Assembly (NCBI GenBank): GCA_022824005.1
Contig: JAJEBG010000033.1
Location: forward strand, 1-64,000
Reading direction: 5' to 3'
Length of the DNA stretch: 64,000 nucleotides
Source of the DNA: Paracoccaceae bacterium
GTDB taxonomy: Bacteria; Pseudomonadota; Alphaproteobacteria; Rhodobacterales; Rhodobacteraceae
Shown here: one piece after another, positions 1 through 8,647 of the stretch
How positions within the stretch are numbered: position 1 is the stretch's first letter
Layout: every line of letters begins with the position of its first letter
Notes under the pieces: generated by a model
The model's database searches: none
Told to the model about the DNA's origin: nothing
What the model saw: the letters and a program-made list of their open reading frames with translations, nothing else
Program-made: the position numbers and the translations under genes

Positions 1-153
1 TTTTGACCATTTAGGTCGCGGTTTTGGTGTCCAAAATTGGTGAAAAAATCATTTTTTGGTGGTCTTTTTCGAATCAGCAATCAAGATTTAAATAAATCTG
101 TATATTGGGCAATTAGTTCAAATTAGTTCGCCGATTATGGCTCTTGTCACTGG

Positions 154-183
154 CTTGACGCACAAGTCAAGACTTGCTAATTT
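154..183 (+). promoter_or_regulatory. Operator-like inverted repeats in the promoter region of the codA-type operon
   Basis: Two overlapping perfect inverted repeats lie about 90 bases upstream of the first gene: CTTGAC-N6-GTCAAG (154-171) and CAAGTC-AA-GACTTG (163-176). A -35-like TTGACG (155-160) and a weak -10-like TAATTT (178-183) sit 17 bases apart around the second repeat, so a bound repressor could block polymerase. The repeats are seen directly. The promoter assignment is inference, and no regulator gene is next to it. Confidence 0.4.
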
Positions 184-260
184 TATTTGATGGGTGCGTT
201 CGGGAGTCAAATGGGGGTCACGAAACCGCTCACATTTCTATTGAGAAAGGACAGTGAATA

Positions 261-1250
261 ATGCTCAAAACTATTTTGTTAGCTTCTGCCAGCGTGGTCG
301 TCGCCTCTAGCTCGATGGCGATGGACCACAAGAAAGTCTCTTTTGGCACCAATTGGGTCGCGCAAGCCGAGCATGGTGGTTTCTATCAATCAGTCGCCGA
401 CGGAACCTATGCCGAATGCGGTCTTGATGTCACCATCGTCCCGGGGGGCCCGCAAGTGAATAACCGTGCGCTCATGATGGCCGGCAAAATGGATTTTCAC
501 ATGGGTGGAGATCTCTTGCAAGCCTTCAACTCGGTCAAAGAAGGCATCCCCGTCGTGTCAGTGGCGGCCATGTTCCAGAAACATCCGCAAGTCATTCTGG
601 CCCATCCAGGAAAAGCCAGCAGTTTTGAAGACCTCAAAAACTTGACTCTTTTGATTGGTGACAATGGTTTTCAATCTTTTTATCGTTGGATGGTGGCCGA
701 GTATGGCTTTACCGAAGAACAGCGGCGGCCTTACACGTTTAATCCGGCTCCATTCCTCGCCGACGAGGATTTAGGGATGCAGGGTTATCTCTCGTCCGAA
801 CCCTACTTGGTTCAAAAGGAAGGTGGTTTTACGCCCGAAGTCTTCCTGATTGCTGACGCTGGATATTCAACCTACGCCACCACTATTGAGGCCATGGCCG
901 ATACCATTGCCAATGATCCCGAGAGTGTGGCCTGTTTTGTCGACGGCTCCATCAAAGGTTGGTACAACTATCTTTATGGTGATCCATCTGCGGCCAATGC
1001 GCTGATTCGCAAGGATAATCCTCAGATGACTGACGATAAGATTGCCTACGCTATTGACCGTATGTTGGCCGTTGGAATCGTTGATTCCGGCGACGCCCTC
1101 GATCACGGCATTGGCGCGATGACGGCGGAAAAAGTCGAAGACTTTTATAACAAGGTCAGGTCAGCCGGTGTCTTTGAAGATGATATTGATTGGCAAAAGG
1201 CCTTTACAACCCAATTCGTCAATAAACGTGTGGGAATGGACCTGAAATAA
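261..1250 (+). CDS. ABC transporter substrate-binding protein, NMT1/THI5-like
   Basis: Periplasmic binding protein of 329 residues for an ABC importer of the nitrate/taurine/thiamine-pyrimidine class. The N-terminus (MLKTILLASASVVVASSSMA) is a typical signal peptide. The mature part opens with FGTNWVAQAEHGGFYQSVA and continues with GLDVTIVPGGPQ and MMAGKMDFHMG, the pattern of the NMT1/THI5 fold, closest in feel to ThiY-type pyrimidine-precursor binders. The ATG is preceded by GAGAAAGGA. It is the first gene of an operon with its own ATPase and permease and with catabolic enzymes, so the ligand is probably the substrate of those enzymes. The ligand cannot be read from the sequence. Confidence 0.85.
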   Translation: MLKTILLASASVVVASSSMAMDHKKVSFGTNWVAQAEHGGFYQSVADGTYAECGLDVTIVPGGPQVNNRALMMAGKMDFHMGGDLLQAFNSVKEGIPVVSVAAMFQKHPQVILAHPGKASSFEDLKNLTLLIGDNGFQSFYRWMVAEYGFTEEQRRPYTFNPAPFLADEDLGMQGYLSSEPYLVQKEGGFTPEVFLIADAGYSTYATTIEAMADTIANDPESVACFVDGSIKGWYNYLYGDPSAANALIRKDNPQMTDDKIAYAIDRMLAVGIVDSGDALDHGIGAMTAEKVEDFYNKVRSAGVFEDDIDWQKAFTTQFVNKRVGMDLK

Positions 1251-1278
1251 GGCCCACGAAACAGATTTAACAAAGTTG

Positions 1279-1306
1279 GAGTGGACGACCCTCTTGTTGT
1301 CCACTC
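1279..1306 (+). terminator. Intercistronic stem-loop between binding protein and ATPase
   Basis: An 11-bp stem (GAGTGGACGAC paired with GTTGTCCACTC, one G-U) closes a 6-base loop 29 bases after the binding-protein stop. Only a weak T-rich tract follows, so it is better read as an mRNA-stabilising or partial-termination hairpin that makes the binding protein more abundant than the membrane components. It also occludes the GTG at 1281, which argues against that codon as the ATPase start. Confidence 0.55.
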
Positions 1307-1364
1307 TCGTTTGTCGGTTTTGCCGTTGTCATTAAGCCTATCTTCAATTGATGGAACTCCCACC

Positions 1365-2144
1365 TTGGTAGATACACATAATCAAGAAAAATTGCTGGCG
1401 GTCAATTCCGTTGGAAAGGTCTTTAGCAAGGGTGTCGTCGCATTGGAGGACATGCAACTGACGATCAATGAAGGTGACTTTCTCAGTCTTCTTGGCCCGT
1501 CCGGTTGTGGCAAATCAACGATTTTGCGAATGATTGCCGGCCTTATGGAGCCAACGACGGGACGAATTGAATGGGAAGGTGGCGTCGAACAGAGCAACGG
1601 TTCAATAGGTGTTGTTTTTCAGGAACCCACCCTGATGCCTTGGGCGACGGTCGAAAAGAATGTGTGGCTGCCGTTTCGTCTGCAAGGAAAAACCATGCGG
1701 TCAATGCGCAACGAAATCGACGAAGCCCTTCATTTGGTGGGACTTGACGGCTTTGCCGGCAGCTACCCTCGCGCCTTGTCGGGGGGAATGAAAATGCGGG
1801 TCGCCATCGCCCGTGCTTTGGCCACCAGTCCACGTGTCATTTTGATGGATGAACCCTTTGCCGCTCTTGATGAAATTACGCGTTTCAAACTCAACAATGA
1901 CCTGCTTGAACTCAAAGCCAAGATTGGTTGTACCATTCTTTTCGTGACTCATTCGGTTTTTGAGAGTGTGTTTTTGTCGGACCGGATCGCTGTTATGACG
2001 TCACGGCCGGGCCGCGTTCATTCAGAAATCGCGGTAAATGAACCTTACCCGAGAAATGAAACGTTCCGCACATCGGCGAGCTACTCCTCGTATTGCAGAA
2101 CAACTTCAGAGGCGCTTGAAAACTCGATTTCAGAGGCCGTCTAA
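1365..2144 (+). CDS. ABC transporter ATP-binding protein (SsuB/TauB type)
   Basis: Cytoplasmic ATPase energising the importer. It has Walker A GPSGCGKST, Q-loop region VVFQEPTLMPW, signature LSGGMKMRVAIARAL, Walker B VILMDEP and the H-loop histidine in FVTHSVFES. The ORF track begins at GTG 1281, but that codon sits inside a stable hairpin. TTG 1365 has GGA 9 bases upstream and gives MVDTHNQEKLLAVNSV, a normal lead-in for this family, so I place the start there with moderate certainty. The C-terminus is short after the D-loop (ALDEITR), as usual for SsuB. The permease gene follows at once. Confidence 0.85.
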   Translation: MVDTHNQEKLLAVNSVGKVFSKGVVALEDMQLTINEGDFLSLLGPSGCGKSTILRMIAGLMEPTTGRIEWEGGVEQSNGSIGVVFQEPTLMPWATVEKNVWLPFRLQGKTMRSMRNEIDEALHLVGLDGFAGSYPRALSGGMKMRVAIARALATSPRVILMDEPFAALDEITRFKLNNDLLELKAKIGCTILFVTHSVFESVFLSDRIAVMTSRPGRVHSEIAVNEPYPRNETFRTSASYSSYCRTTSEALENSISEAV

Positions 2145-2176
2145 AGACACAGAATGACGAACGATTGGGGCGCAGA

Positions 2177-3052
2177 ATGACTTTTGTTCAAACGAGAATG
2201 AGCGGCGGCATCGACGACGCTTCACTGGCTGCGGTGAATGAAGAGCGCAAACGATTGATGCGCCGTCGCTTCGAAAAAATTGGCAAATGGCTGCTCCCCG
2301 CATTGGTGTTGCTCTTGTCCTTGTGGTTCTGGGATCGCATCGTCGTGTGGAATGAAATCCCCCATTATATTTTACCCGGGCCCGGTAAGGTGTGGACGAC
2401 GCTCGTCACGGATTGGGGCTTGCTTTATGATGCCCTCAAAATCACCTTCAGAATCACTATGCTGGCTTTACTCGTCGCGGTGATCGGAGGGGCGGGTCTG
2501 GCGATTCTCTTTACCCAGTCACGGCTGTTTGAAATGTCACTTTTTCCGTACGCGGTGGTGCTGCAAGTGACGCCGATCATTTCAATCGCGCCGTTGATTT
2601 TTATTTATGTGGAAAACAAACTCGCAGGACTCTTGATCTGTGCGTGGATCGTGGCCTTTTTTCCTATTCTTTCAAATACCACTTTGGGATTAAACTCGAC
2701 TGATCACAATTTGCGTGATTTATTTCGCATTTATGGCGCGACCCGTTGGCAGCGACTGGTTCACCTGCAACTTCCGACCGCCCTTCCCTATTTCCTTGGC
2801 GGACTTCGAATCGCTGGGGGTCTGTCACTGATTGGCGCGGTCGTGGCCGAATATGTCGCTGGCACCGGCGGCATCGGCTCGGGTCTCGCATTTACCATCC
2901 TTGAAGCGGGATACCGGTTGAATATCCCGCGTATGTTTGCTGCTCTCCTCATCATCGCGGGCACCGGCGTCTTTATTTTCCTGACGCTCTCAATCATCAG
3001 CCATCTTCTCCTACGAAAATGGCATGAAAGTGCCTTGAAACAAGAGCAATGA
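2177..3052 (+). CDS. ABC transporter permease (SsuC/TauC type)
   Basis: Inner-membrane permease of the same importer. A hydrophobic segment (LLPALVLLLSLWFW) follows a basic N-terminus, then come further membrane spans and the EAA-like loop LRDLFRIYGATRWQRLVHLQ that contacts the ATPase. The ORF track starts at TTG 2165; ATG 2177 with GGGG just upstream is preferred and gives 291 residues. It overlaps the following codA-like gene by 4 bases (ATGA), which implies translational coupling. Confidence 0.87.
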   Translation: MTFVQTRMSGGIDDASLAAVNEERKRLMRRRFEKIGKWLLPALVLLLSLWFWDRIVVWNEIPHYILPGPGKVWTTLVTDWGLLYDALKITFRITMLALLVAVIGGAGLAILFTQSRLFEMSLFPYAVVLQVTPIISIAPLIFIYVENKLAGLLICAWIVAFFPILSNTTLGLNSTDHNLRDLFRIYGATRWQRLVHLQLPTALPYFLGGLRIAGGLSLIGAVVAEYVAGTGGIGSGLAFTILEAGYRLNIPRMFAALLIIAGTGVFIFLTLSIISHLLLRKWHESALKQEQ

Positions 3053-4326
3053 CAGCATTTCTGCCGATTTCCGATGCCATGGATTCATTTGGCATCCGTC
3101 ACGTCACGCTGGCTTCCAATTCGCGCCCATCGGCCATGGGAAAACACCAAATCTTCGTCAAGGATGGGCGAATCGCAGAACCTTCTGTTGACGTCCCGGT
3201 CATCGATGCGCAAGGGGCTATGCTTTTGCCAAGCTTCGTCGATATGCACACGCATCTCGACAAAGGGCATATATGGCCTCGAGCCGCCAACCCAGATGGC
3301 ACCTTTATGGGCGCGCTTCTCACGGTTCATAATGATCGACAAGCGCATTGGAGTGAGGCCGACGTCCGTCAAAGAATGGAGTTTGCCCTAAAATGCGCTT
3401 ACGCTCACGGGACACGCGCTATTCGTACCCATCTCGATTCGTTGCCCCCACAACATCAAATCACTTGGGCTGTTTTCGATGAAGTCCGCCAAGAGTGGCA
3501 AGATAAGATCGAGTTGCAGGCGGTGACAATCCTCGGCATTGACCTCATTGAGGATAATCCACAAGCTTTCCAAGATGTGGCCGACACGGCGGCCAATTTC
3601 GGTGGCGTTTTGGGCTGCGTGACCTATCCAATGGCTCGCTTGGACGATCATTTAGATGTTTTTTTTCAAACCGCGGCAGAGCGGGGCATGGATGCAGATT
3701 TTCACGTTGATGAAACCCACGATCCGAAGGCCAATACCCTGCTTTCTATTGCTCAGGCGGCTGAACGGGTGAATTTTTCGGGAACCATCGTCGTGGGCCA
3801 TTGCTGTTCTCTCGCTCGGCAAAGTGAGAAGGAATCAAAACACACACTTGATCGCGTCGCAAAAGCCAAAATCAATGTGGTTTCACTCCCCATGTGCAAC
3901 CTGTATTTGCAAGACCGTAAGGACGAAAAAACGCCGTTGTGGCGGGGAGTGACTCTTGTCCACGAAATGCGCCAACGGGGAATCCGCGTCGCCTTCGCGT
4001 CTGACAACACGCGCGACCCTTTTTACGCTTATGGTGATTTGGACATGGTTGAGGTGATGCGTGAAGCGACACGAATTTGTCACCTTGATCATTCAAAACT
4101 CGAATGGTTTAACGCATTCTCTGCATTGCCTGCTGAAATCTGTGGATTCTCCCCCTCCCACCTTCAAGTGGGGGATGCTGCCGATTTCATTGTCACTCGG
4201 GCGCGAAATTGGTCTGAATTTTTTTCCCGACCCCAATCTGACCGAATCGTTGTGAGGCACGGGCGCGTGATTGACCGTCAACTGCCCGACTATCGAGAAC
4301 TTGATAACTTATTTATGGTGAAGTGA
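3049..4326 (+). CDS. Cytosine deaminase-family amidohydrolase (CodA-like)
   Basis: Metal-dependent amidohydrolase of 425 residues in the cytosine/creatinine deaminase and N-isopropylammelide hydrolase group. Metal-site motifs are visible: HTHLDKGHIW (HxH), a further histidine in TRAIRTHLDS, ADFHVDETHD, VVGHCCSL and the catalytic aspartate in VAFASDNTRDPF. The family removes an exocyclic amino group as ammonia from N-heterocycles. Cytosine, creatinine and related rings are all possible substrates. Linkage to an NMT1-type importer, a flavin oxidase and a creatininase-family gene suggests a specific catabolic substrate rather than plain pyrimidine salvage. It overlaps both neighbours by 4 bases or fewer. 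Confidence 0.82.
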   Translation: MTAFLPISDAMDSFGIRHVTLASNSRPSAMGKHQIFVKDGRIAEPSVDVPVIDAQGAMLLPSFVDMHTHLDKGHIWPRAANPDGTFMGALLTVHNDRQAHWSEADVRQRMEFALKCAYAHGTRAIRTHLDSLPPQHQITWAVFDEVRQEWQDKIELQAVTILGIDLIEDNPQAFQDVADTAANFGGVLGCVTYPMARLDDHLDVFFQTAAERGMDADFHVDETHDPKANTLLSIAQAAERVNFSGTIVVGHCCSLARQSEKESKHTLDRVAKAKINVVSLPMCNLYLQDRKDEKTPLWRGVTLVHEMRQRGIRVAFASDNTRDPFYAYGDLDMVEVMREATRICHLDHSKLEWFNAFSALPAEICGFSPSHLQVGDAADFIVTRARNWSEFFSRPQSDRIVVRHGRVIDRQLPDYRELDNLFMVK

Positions 4327-5735
4327 TGACACAAAATTATGAACCTCTCATCAATGAACTCAGCCACTTGGATATTGACACCAACCCCGTGTCAGTTCGA
4401 TCCAAGAGTCGTGACTTCTTCTGGTATTCGCCCGTCTTGAAATCACATTTAGACCATATCACCGCGGCTTTTGCGATCTCACCTCGCTCAGAGGCCGAAG
4501 TCATCGAAATTCTGACCGCGTGCTATAAGCATGATGTGCCCGTGACCACGCGCGGCGCCGGTACCGGCAATTACGGGCAAGCGATGCCGCTCGCGGGTGG
4601 ATGTGTGATGCATATGCGGCATATGGCGGAGGTCAAGGATATTAAGCCGGGGCGCGTGAGCGTCCAGCCCGGCTGCCTTCTCAAGGATTTGGACGCCGCC
4701 TGTCGCGCTCATTCAGGCCAAGAAATCCGTATGTTCTCATCCACTTGGGCCACCGCCTCCATTGGAGGATTCATCGCCGGGGGGTCAGGCGGTGTCGGCT
4801 CTTGCACCTGGGGTCAATTGCGCGATTTTGGCAACATTATCCGATTGCGCGTCGTGACAATGGAAGAAAAACCCCGCGTTCTTGAATTTACCGGCGATGA
4901 ATTGCCACGCGTTTCACATGCCTATGGCACCAACGGCATCATCACCGAAATTGAGATGCCATTGGCTCCGGCTTATGACTGGGTGGGCTTATTCGTGGCC
5001 TTTGACGAATTTCTTGACTCGGCCAGATTTGCCGCTGATGTGGCCAATGAGGATGGCATATTGATCAAACTCGCGACGCCGTTTGAGGCCCCGATCGCCT
5101 ACGATTACTTTCCCCGCGTCAAGCCCCATATCAATCGCGAAGACAATCTTGTGGCGCTGATGGTCGCGCCGCACTCCATTGATGGCTTCATGACCTTTTG
5201 TAAGACCTATGAGGCAAAGGGGGGCGTCCGTATCATTTACCGTTCAGATAATAATGACTGGTCGCGTGATCCCGGACCTTTATTTGAGTATGGCTGGAAC
5301 CACACCACGCTCCGTGCTTTGCGGGTTGATCCGAGTGTGACCTACCTTCAGGTTCGTTACGGCTATCCTCATCATCTCGAGTTGGTGGCCAAGATTCGAG
5401 AGACCTTTAGCCCAGAGGTGCTGCAACATCTTGAAGTCATCCGCGAAAATGGCAAAGTTATGTTTGCTGGACTCCCCATTGTGAAATATTCGACCGAGGA
5501 GCGACTTGATGAAATCGTTCGTCTCCACGAAGAAATGGGGTGTATGATATTTAATCCCCATCGCTACACATTGGAGGAGGGCGGACGACAACATGTTGAT
5601 GAGCGGCAACTGAATTTCAAGCGCGAAGCCGATCCCAAAGGTTTGCTCAATCCCGGCAAAATGATTGCATGGGATGACCCTGACTGGGATTACCAGAGAA
5701 AATATGCTTATCCGGGTGTGATGGCTGCTGAATAA
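4326..5735 (+). CDS. FAD-binding oxidase/dehydrogenase (GlcD/VAO type)
   Basis: Flavoprotein of 469 residues from the vanillyl-alcohol-oxidase/FAD_binding_4 superfamily. The FAD PP-loop is seen as VTTRGAGTGNYGQAMPLAGG, followed by SIGGFIAGGSGGVGSCTWGQ, and the C-terminus FNPHRYTLEEGG...LLNPGKM matches the cap end of D-lactate/glycolate dehydrogenase relatives. It oxidises a small organic substrate; which one is unknown. The ATG overlaps the previous TGA (ATGA); the upstream GTG in the ORF track is not needed. Genes for two quinone-reductase-like flavoproteins follow and could handle the electrons or a quinonoid product. Confidence 0.8.
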   Translation: MTQNYEPLINELSHLDIDTNPVSVRSKSRDFFWYSPVLKSHLDHITAAFAISPRSEAEVIEILTACYKHDVPVTTRGAGTGNYGQAMPLAGGCVMHMRHMAEVKDIKPGRVSVQPGCLLKDLDAACRAHSGQEIRMFSSTWATASIGGFIAGGSGGVGSCTWGQLRDFGNIIRLRVVTMEEKPRVLEFTGDELPRVSHAYGTNGIITEIEMPLAPAYDWVGLFVAFDEFLDSARFAADVANEDGILIKLATPFEAPIAYDYFPRVKPHINREDNLVALMVAPHSIDGFMTFCKTYEAKGGVRIIYRSDNNDWSRDPGPLFEYGWNHTTLRALRVDPSVTYLQVRYGYPHHLELVAKIRETFSPEVLQHLEVIRENGKVMFAGLPIVKYSTEERLDEIVRLHEEMGCMIFNPHRYTLEEGGRQHVDERQLNFKREADPKGLLNPGKMIAWDDPDWDYQRKYAYPGVMAAE

Positions 5736-6313
5736 TGCGTGCGCTGGTGCTATTCGCTCATCCTGTTGAGGATAGTTTTTCGGCCGCGTTGCACGATCTT
5801 GTTGTTCGTCAATTGAATCTGCGGGGTTGGGATGTTGATGATTGCGACCTCTATAAGGAGAAATTCTCGCCCGTTGTGACCGCGCATGAGCGACGAATTT
5901 ACCATGACGAATCGGCTAATGTGGCCCCCGTTCAAGACTATGTCGATAGGCTGCGGGCGGCCTCGGCTTTGATTCTTATTTTTCCGGTGTGGATTTTTGG
6001 TTTTCCGGCCATCCTCAAGGGATTCTTTGATCGTGTCTGCGTCCCCGGTGTGGCGTTCAAACTAGAGAATGGCAAACTCAGCCCCAACTTGACGCAAATC
6101 AACAAAATCGCCGCCGTCACCACGTATGGAGGTCACCGCTTTCGTGCTTTAGCCGCCGGCGACCCGCCGCGTAAAATTGTGACCCGCACGATCGGCTTTT
6201 ATTGCCAACCCAAAAAAATCCGTTATCTGGCACTTTATGATATGAACCGCACAACGATCCAAAAACGTGAGGCCTTCCTTCGGCGCGTGAGTGATGAAAT
6301 GGATCGATTTTGA
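5735..6313 (+). CDS. NAD(P)H:quinone oxidoreductase-like flavoprotein 1 (Flavodoxin_2 fold)
   Basis: A 192-residue cytosolic flavoprotein of the NQO1/MdaB/KefF family, which moves two electrons from NAD(P)H to quinones or similar acceptors. Family marks are the start ALVLFAHPVEDSFSAALHD, the FMN/FAD-binding stretch LILIFPVWIFGFPAILKGFFDRV and TYGGHRFRALAAGDPP. Start and stop overlap the neighbours by one base each (TAATG, TGATG), so it is translated as part of the operon. The next gene is a paralogue. Confidence 0.8.
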   Translation: MRALVLFAHPVEDSFSAALHDLVVRQLNLRGWDVDDCDLYKEKFSPVVTAHERRIYHDESANVAPVQDYVDRLRAASALILIFPVWIFGFPAILKGFFDRVCVPGVAFKLENGKLSPNLTQINKIAAVTTYGGHRFRALAAGDPPRKIVTRTIGFYCQPKKIRYLALYDMNRTTIQKREAFLRRVSDEMDRF

Positions 6314-6912
6314 TGCGGGTTCTTGTCGTCTATTGTCACCCCAATCCAGAGAGCTTCAATGCCGCGGTTCTCGACGTGGTGGAACAGAAACTCGCCACCG
6401 CTGGCGTTGAAACACGTGTTGAAAATCTCTACGCGGATGGATTTGAGCCCGTTCTTAGTCAGCAGGGATTGGCCGACTATCACTCTATCCCAAAGAATCG
6501 GGAAGCCGTTCAGCGGCATATCGAAAATATCGAATGGTGCAATAGTTTGATCTTCATCTATCCAACCTGGTGGTACGGTGTTCCGGCTATGCTCAAGGGT
6601 TGGTTAGATCGCACACTGGTGCCGGGTTCAGCCTTTCATCTGCCCATGCATGGTGCCAAATCGATTGAGCCGGGACTGCAACATATCACGCGGTTGGCGG
6701 CCTTCACGACATGTGGTGCAAGTTGGCGATGGACGCAACTTATGGGCGCACCCGGAAAACGAACCTTATTGCGAGGTGTTCGGTCAATTTGTGCCTTGCG
6801 AGTTCGCACCATTTTTGCGGCGCATTATTCCATTGACTCGTCAACCGAGTTGAGCCGAAGTCGGCATTTGCTGAAGGTAGAACGGCAGATGGATAAGTTC
6901 TTGGCCGCATAA
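6313..6912 (+). CDS. NAD(P)H:quinone oxidoreductase-like flavoprotein 2
   Basis: Paralogue of the preceding gene, 199 residues, with VLVVYCHPNPESFNAAVLDVV at the N-terminus and LIFIYPTWWYGVPAMLKGWLDR in the flavin-binding region. ATG 6313 overlaps the preceding TGA by one base; the TTG used by the ORF track lies one codon upstream. Side-by-side paralogues may form a heterodimer or act on different intermediates; this is inference. Within the operon it is a likely partner of the FAD oxidase. Confidence 0.8.
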   Translation: MRVLVVYCHPNPESFNAAVLDVVEQKLATAGVETRVENLYADGFEPVLSQQGLADYHSIPKNREAVQRHIENIEWCNSLIFIYPTWWYGVPAMLKGWLDRTLVPGSAFHLPMHGAKSIEPGLQHITRLAAFTTCGASWRWTQLMGAPGKRTLLRGVRSICALRVRTIFAAHYSIDSSTELSRSRHLLKVERQMDKFLAA

Positions 6913-6933
6913 CCTGATGGGAATGAGGATGTC

Positions 6934-7728
6934 ATGAAAAAAACCGATTGGGACGCGTTCAAGGCCGGCGACTTTAAATCCATTGATGCCAATCGCACGA
7001 TCGCTGTTTTGCCGACCGCCGCCATTGAGCAACATGGCCCTCACCTTCCTGTCGGTACAGATACACGGATCGCTTGCGGGATGCTCAATAAAGTGAGACA
7101 TTCTCTTCCCTCTGATCTTGATATTCGAATCCTGCCTATCCAATCGGTTGGGAAGTCAAATGAGCATCTCTGGGCCCGCGGCACATTGACCCTGACGGCC
7201 GAGACGGCACTCCGTGTGTGGACTGAGATAGGAATCTCGGTCGCACGGACGGGGGTGCGTAAAATAGTGATTGTCAACTCGCATGGTGGCAACCTTGATC
7301 TTGTGTCGATTCTGGCCCGTGAATTGCGGGTACAAGCCGGAATGCTGGCGGTCAAATGCCAATGGATGAGTTTCGGCCTCCCTGATGGGCTGTTCTCGGA
7401 GCGCGAACAAAAAATCGGCATCCACGGCGGCGATGTCGAAACATCACTGATGCTCCATTTTCACCCAGAACTCGTCGATATGTCGCGAGCTCAAGATTTT
7501 CCATCAACCGCAGAAACTGATCAAATTCCCCCTGTCGGTGCGATCAATTATGGTTGGGTCGCGCGCGATCTAAGCCCCCACGGAGTCGTTGGAAATGCAG
7601 CCGCGGCCACCGCGGCCAAGGGAGAGGCCGTCGCTCATTATCAGGCACAAGAATTTATTAATCTTCTTCGCCGCGTTGAGACAACAAAACTGGATCGATT
7701 CTCGCCGGCCGATTCTCAACCTAATTGA
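6934..7728 (+). CDS. Creatininase-family amidohydrolase
   Basis: A 264-residue metal hydrolase of the creatininase/MftE/ArfB family. Expected metal ligands are seen: EQHGPHLPVGTD (Glu, His, Asp), the histidine in VNSHGGNLD and the Glu in GGDVETSLMLH. Members open cyclic amides such as creatinine or cleave formamides. It is the last gene of the operon, 21 bases after the previous stop, with GAATGAGGATGTC ahead of the ATG. Together with the CodA-like enzyme it points to degradation of a nitrogen ring compound; the true substrate is not identifiable from sequence. Confidence 0.8.
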   Translation: MKKTDWDAFKAGDFKSIDANRTIAVLPTAAIEQHGPHLPVGTDTRIACGMLNKVRHSLPSDLDIRILPIQSVGKSNEHLWARGTLTLTAETALRVWTEIGISVARTGVRKIVIVNSHGGNLDLVSILARELRVQAGMLAVKCQWMSFGLPDGLFSEREQKIGIHGGDVETSLMLHFHPELVDMSRAQDFPSTAETDQIPPVGAINYGWVARDLSPHGVVGNAAAATAAKGEAVAHYQAQEFINLLRRVETTKLDRFSPADSQPN

Positions 7729-7753
7729 GATGAAGCCCTCAATGCGGCATAAT

Positions 7754-8647
7754 TCATTGTTCGAGGCGGGCTAAATAGTCAGCGATCGCCTCATGATCCT
7801 CTAAAGGCACATGATGGGAGTAAGAGAGGGTCACAAGATACATTGAACTTCTCTCATCAATGGCTCCCGACCATTCGCTCAAAGCATTCAAAATTTTATC
7901 AGCGTCAAGGCCGGCGATGCGAGGGGCCGCTTTCTCTCCGTCCTTCAACGCTTTAGCCCCCATGAATGGCCGCGATTTATCTTCAACAAAAAAAACATCG
8001 CGCGGCGTGTGGCAAACCCCACAATGCCCAATACCGTTGACAATATATTGGCCTCGCTCCCATCCTTCTGATGAATCATCAATTCGATTATCGGGGACGT
8101 CTCGCTGTGCCAACACTTTCCAGAAAGCGAGCGCCGGTCGAATGTTAAAGGGAAAAAACAATTGATGCTCCGGTGCCCTCCCATGAGCCGCCGGCAGAGT
8201 TTCAAGATACGCTTTAAGGTGAAGCAAGTCAGTGAGTGAAACCTGAGCATAGGAGAGGTAAGGGAAGGACGGATAGTAATGCTGGCCCTCGGGACTGATC
8301 CCCTCGCGCATGGCATTGACAAAATCGGCATCGGACCAAGCGCCAATTCCCGTCTCCTTGTCAGGCGAGATATTGGGCGCGTAGAATGTTCCAAAATCTG
8401 TCTCGAGCCCCTTGCCCCCGATGAGAATCGTCTTGTTGTCGGAATGGCTATGGCAATGGGCGCAACCACCCATATGGAAGATCAATTCGCCGCGCGAGAC
8501 CTCTTTAACAAACCTTTCGGGAAGGGCCGCTTTGAGCTCGGCGTCAGATAATCCGGCCATTGAAGACAGGTAAAGGAATCCGCCGCCAGAGAGACAGACA
8601 ATGGCGGCAAGATATGCGAGCCCTTTGACCAAGGCAGGATCATCCAA
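7754..8647 (-). CDS. Diheme cytochrome c
   Basis: Membrane-anchored cytochrome with two c-type heme sites, CAHCH in the N-terminal half and CGVCHTPRD in the C-terminal half. It resembles the cytochrome subunits of membrane alcohol/gluconate dehydrogenases. One hydrophobic N-terminal segment (GLAYLAAIVCLSGGGFLYL) would export and anchor it. The only in-frame start near the N-terminus is TTG, directly after the TGA of the upstream cytochrome c' gene; no clear ribosome site is seen, so coupling by re-initiation is likely. It would carry electrons in the periplasm; the donor is unknown. Confidence 0.8.
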   Translation of the reverse strand: MDDPALVKGLAYLAAIVCLSGGGFLYLSSMAGLSDAELKAALPERFVKEVSRGELIFHMGGCAHCHSHSDNKTILIGGKGLETDFGTFYAPNISPDKETGIGAWSDADFVNAMREGISPEGQHYYPSFPYLSYAQVSLTDLLHLKAYLETLPAAHGRAPEHQLFFPFNIRPALAFWKVLAQRDVPDNRIDDSSEGWERGQYIVNGIGHCGVCHTPRDVFFVEDKSRPFMGAKALKDGEKAAPRIAGLDADKILNALSEWSGAIDERSSMYLVTLSYSHHVPLEDHEAIADYLARLEQ

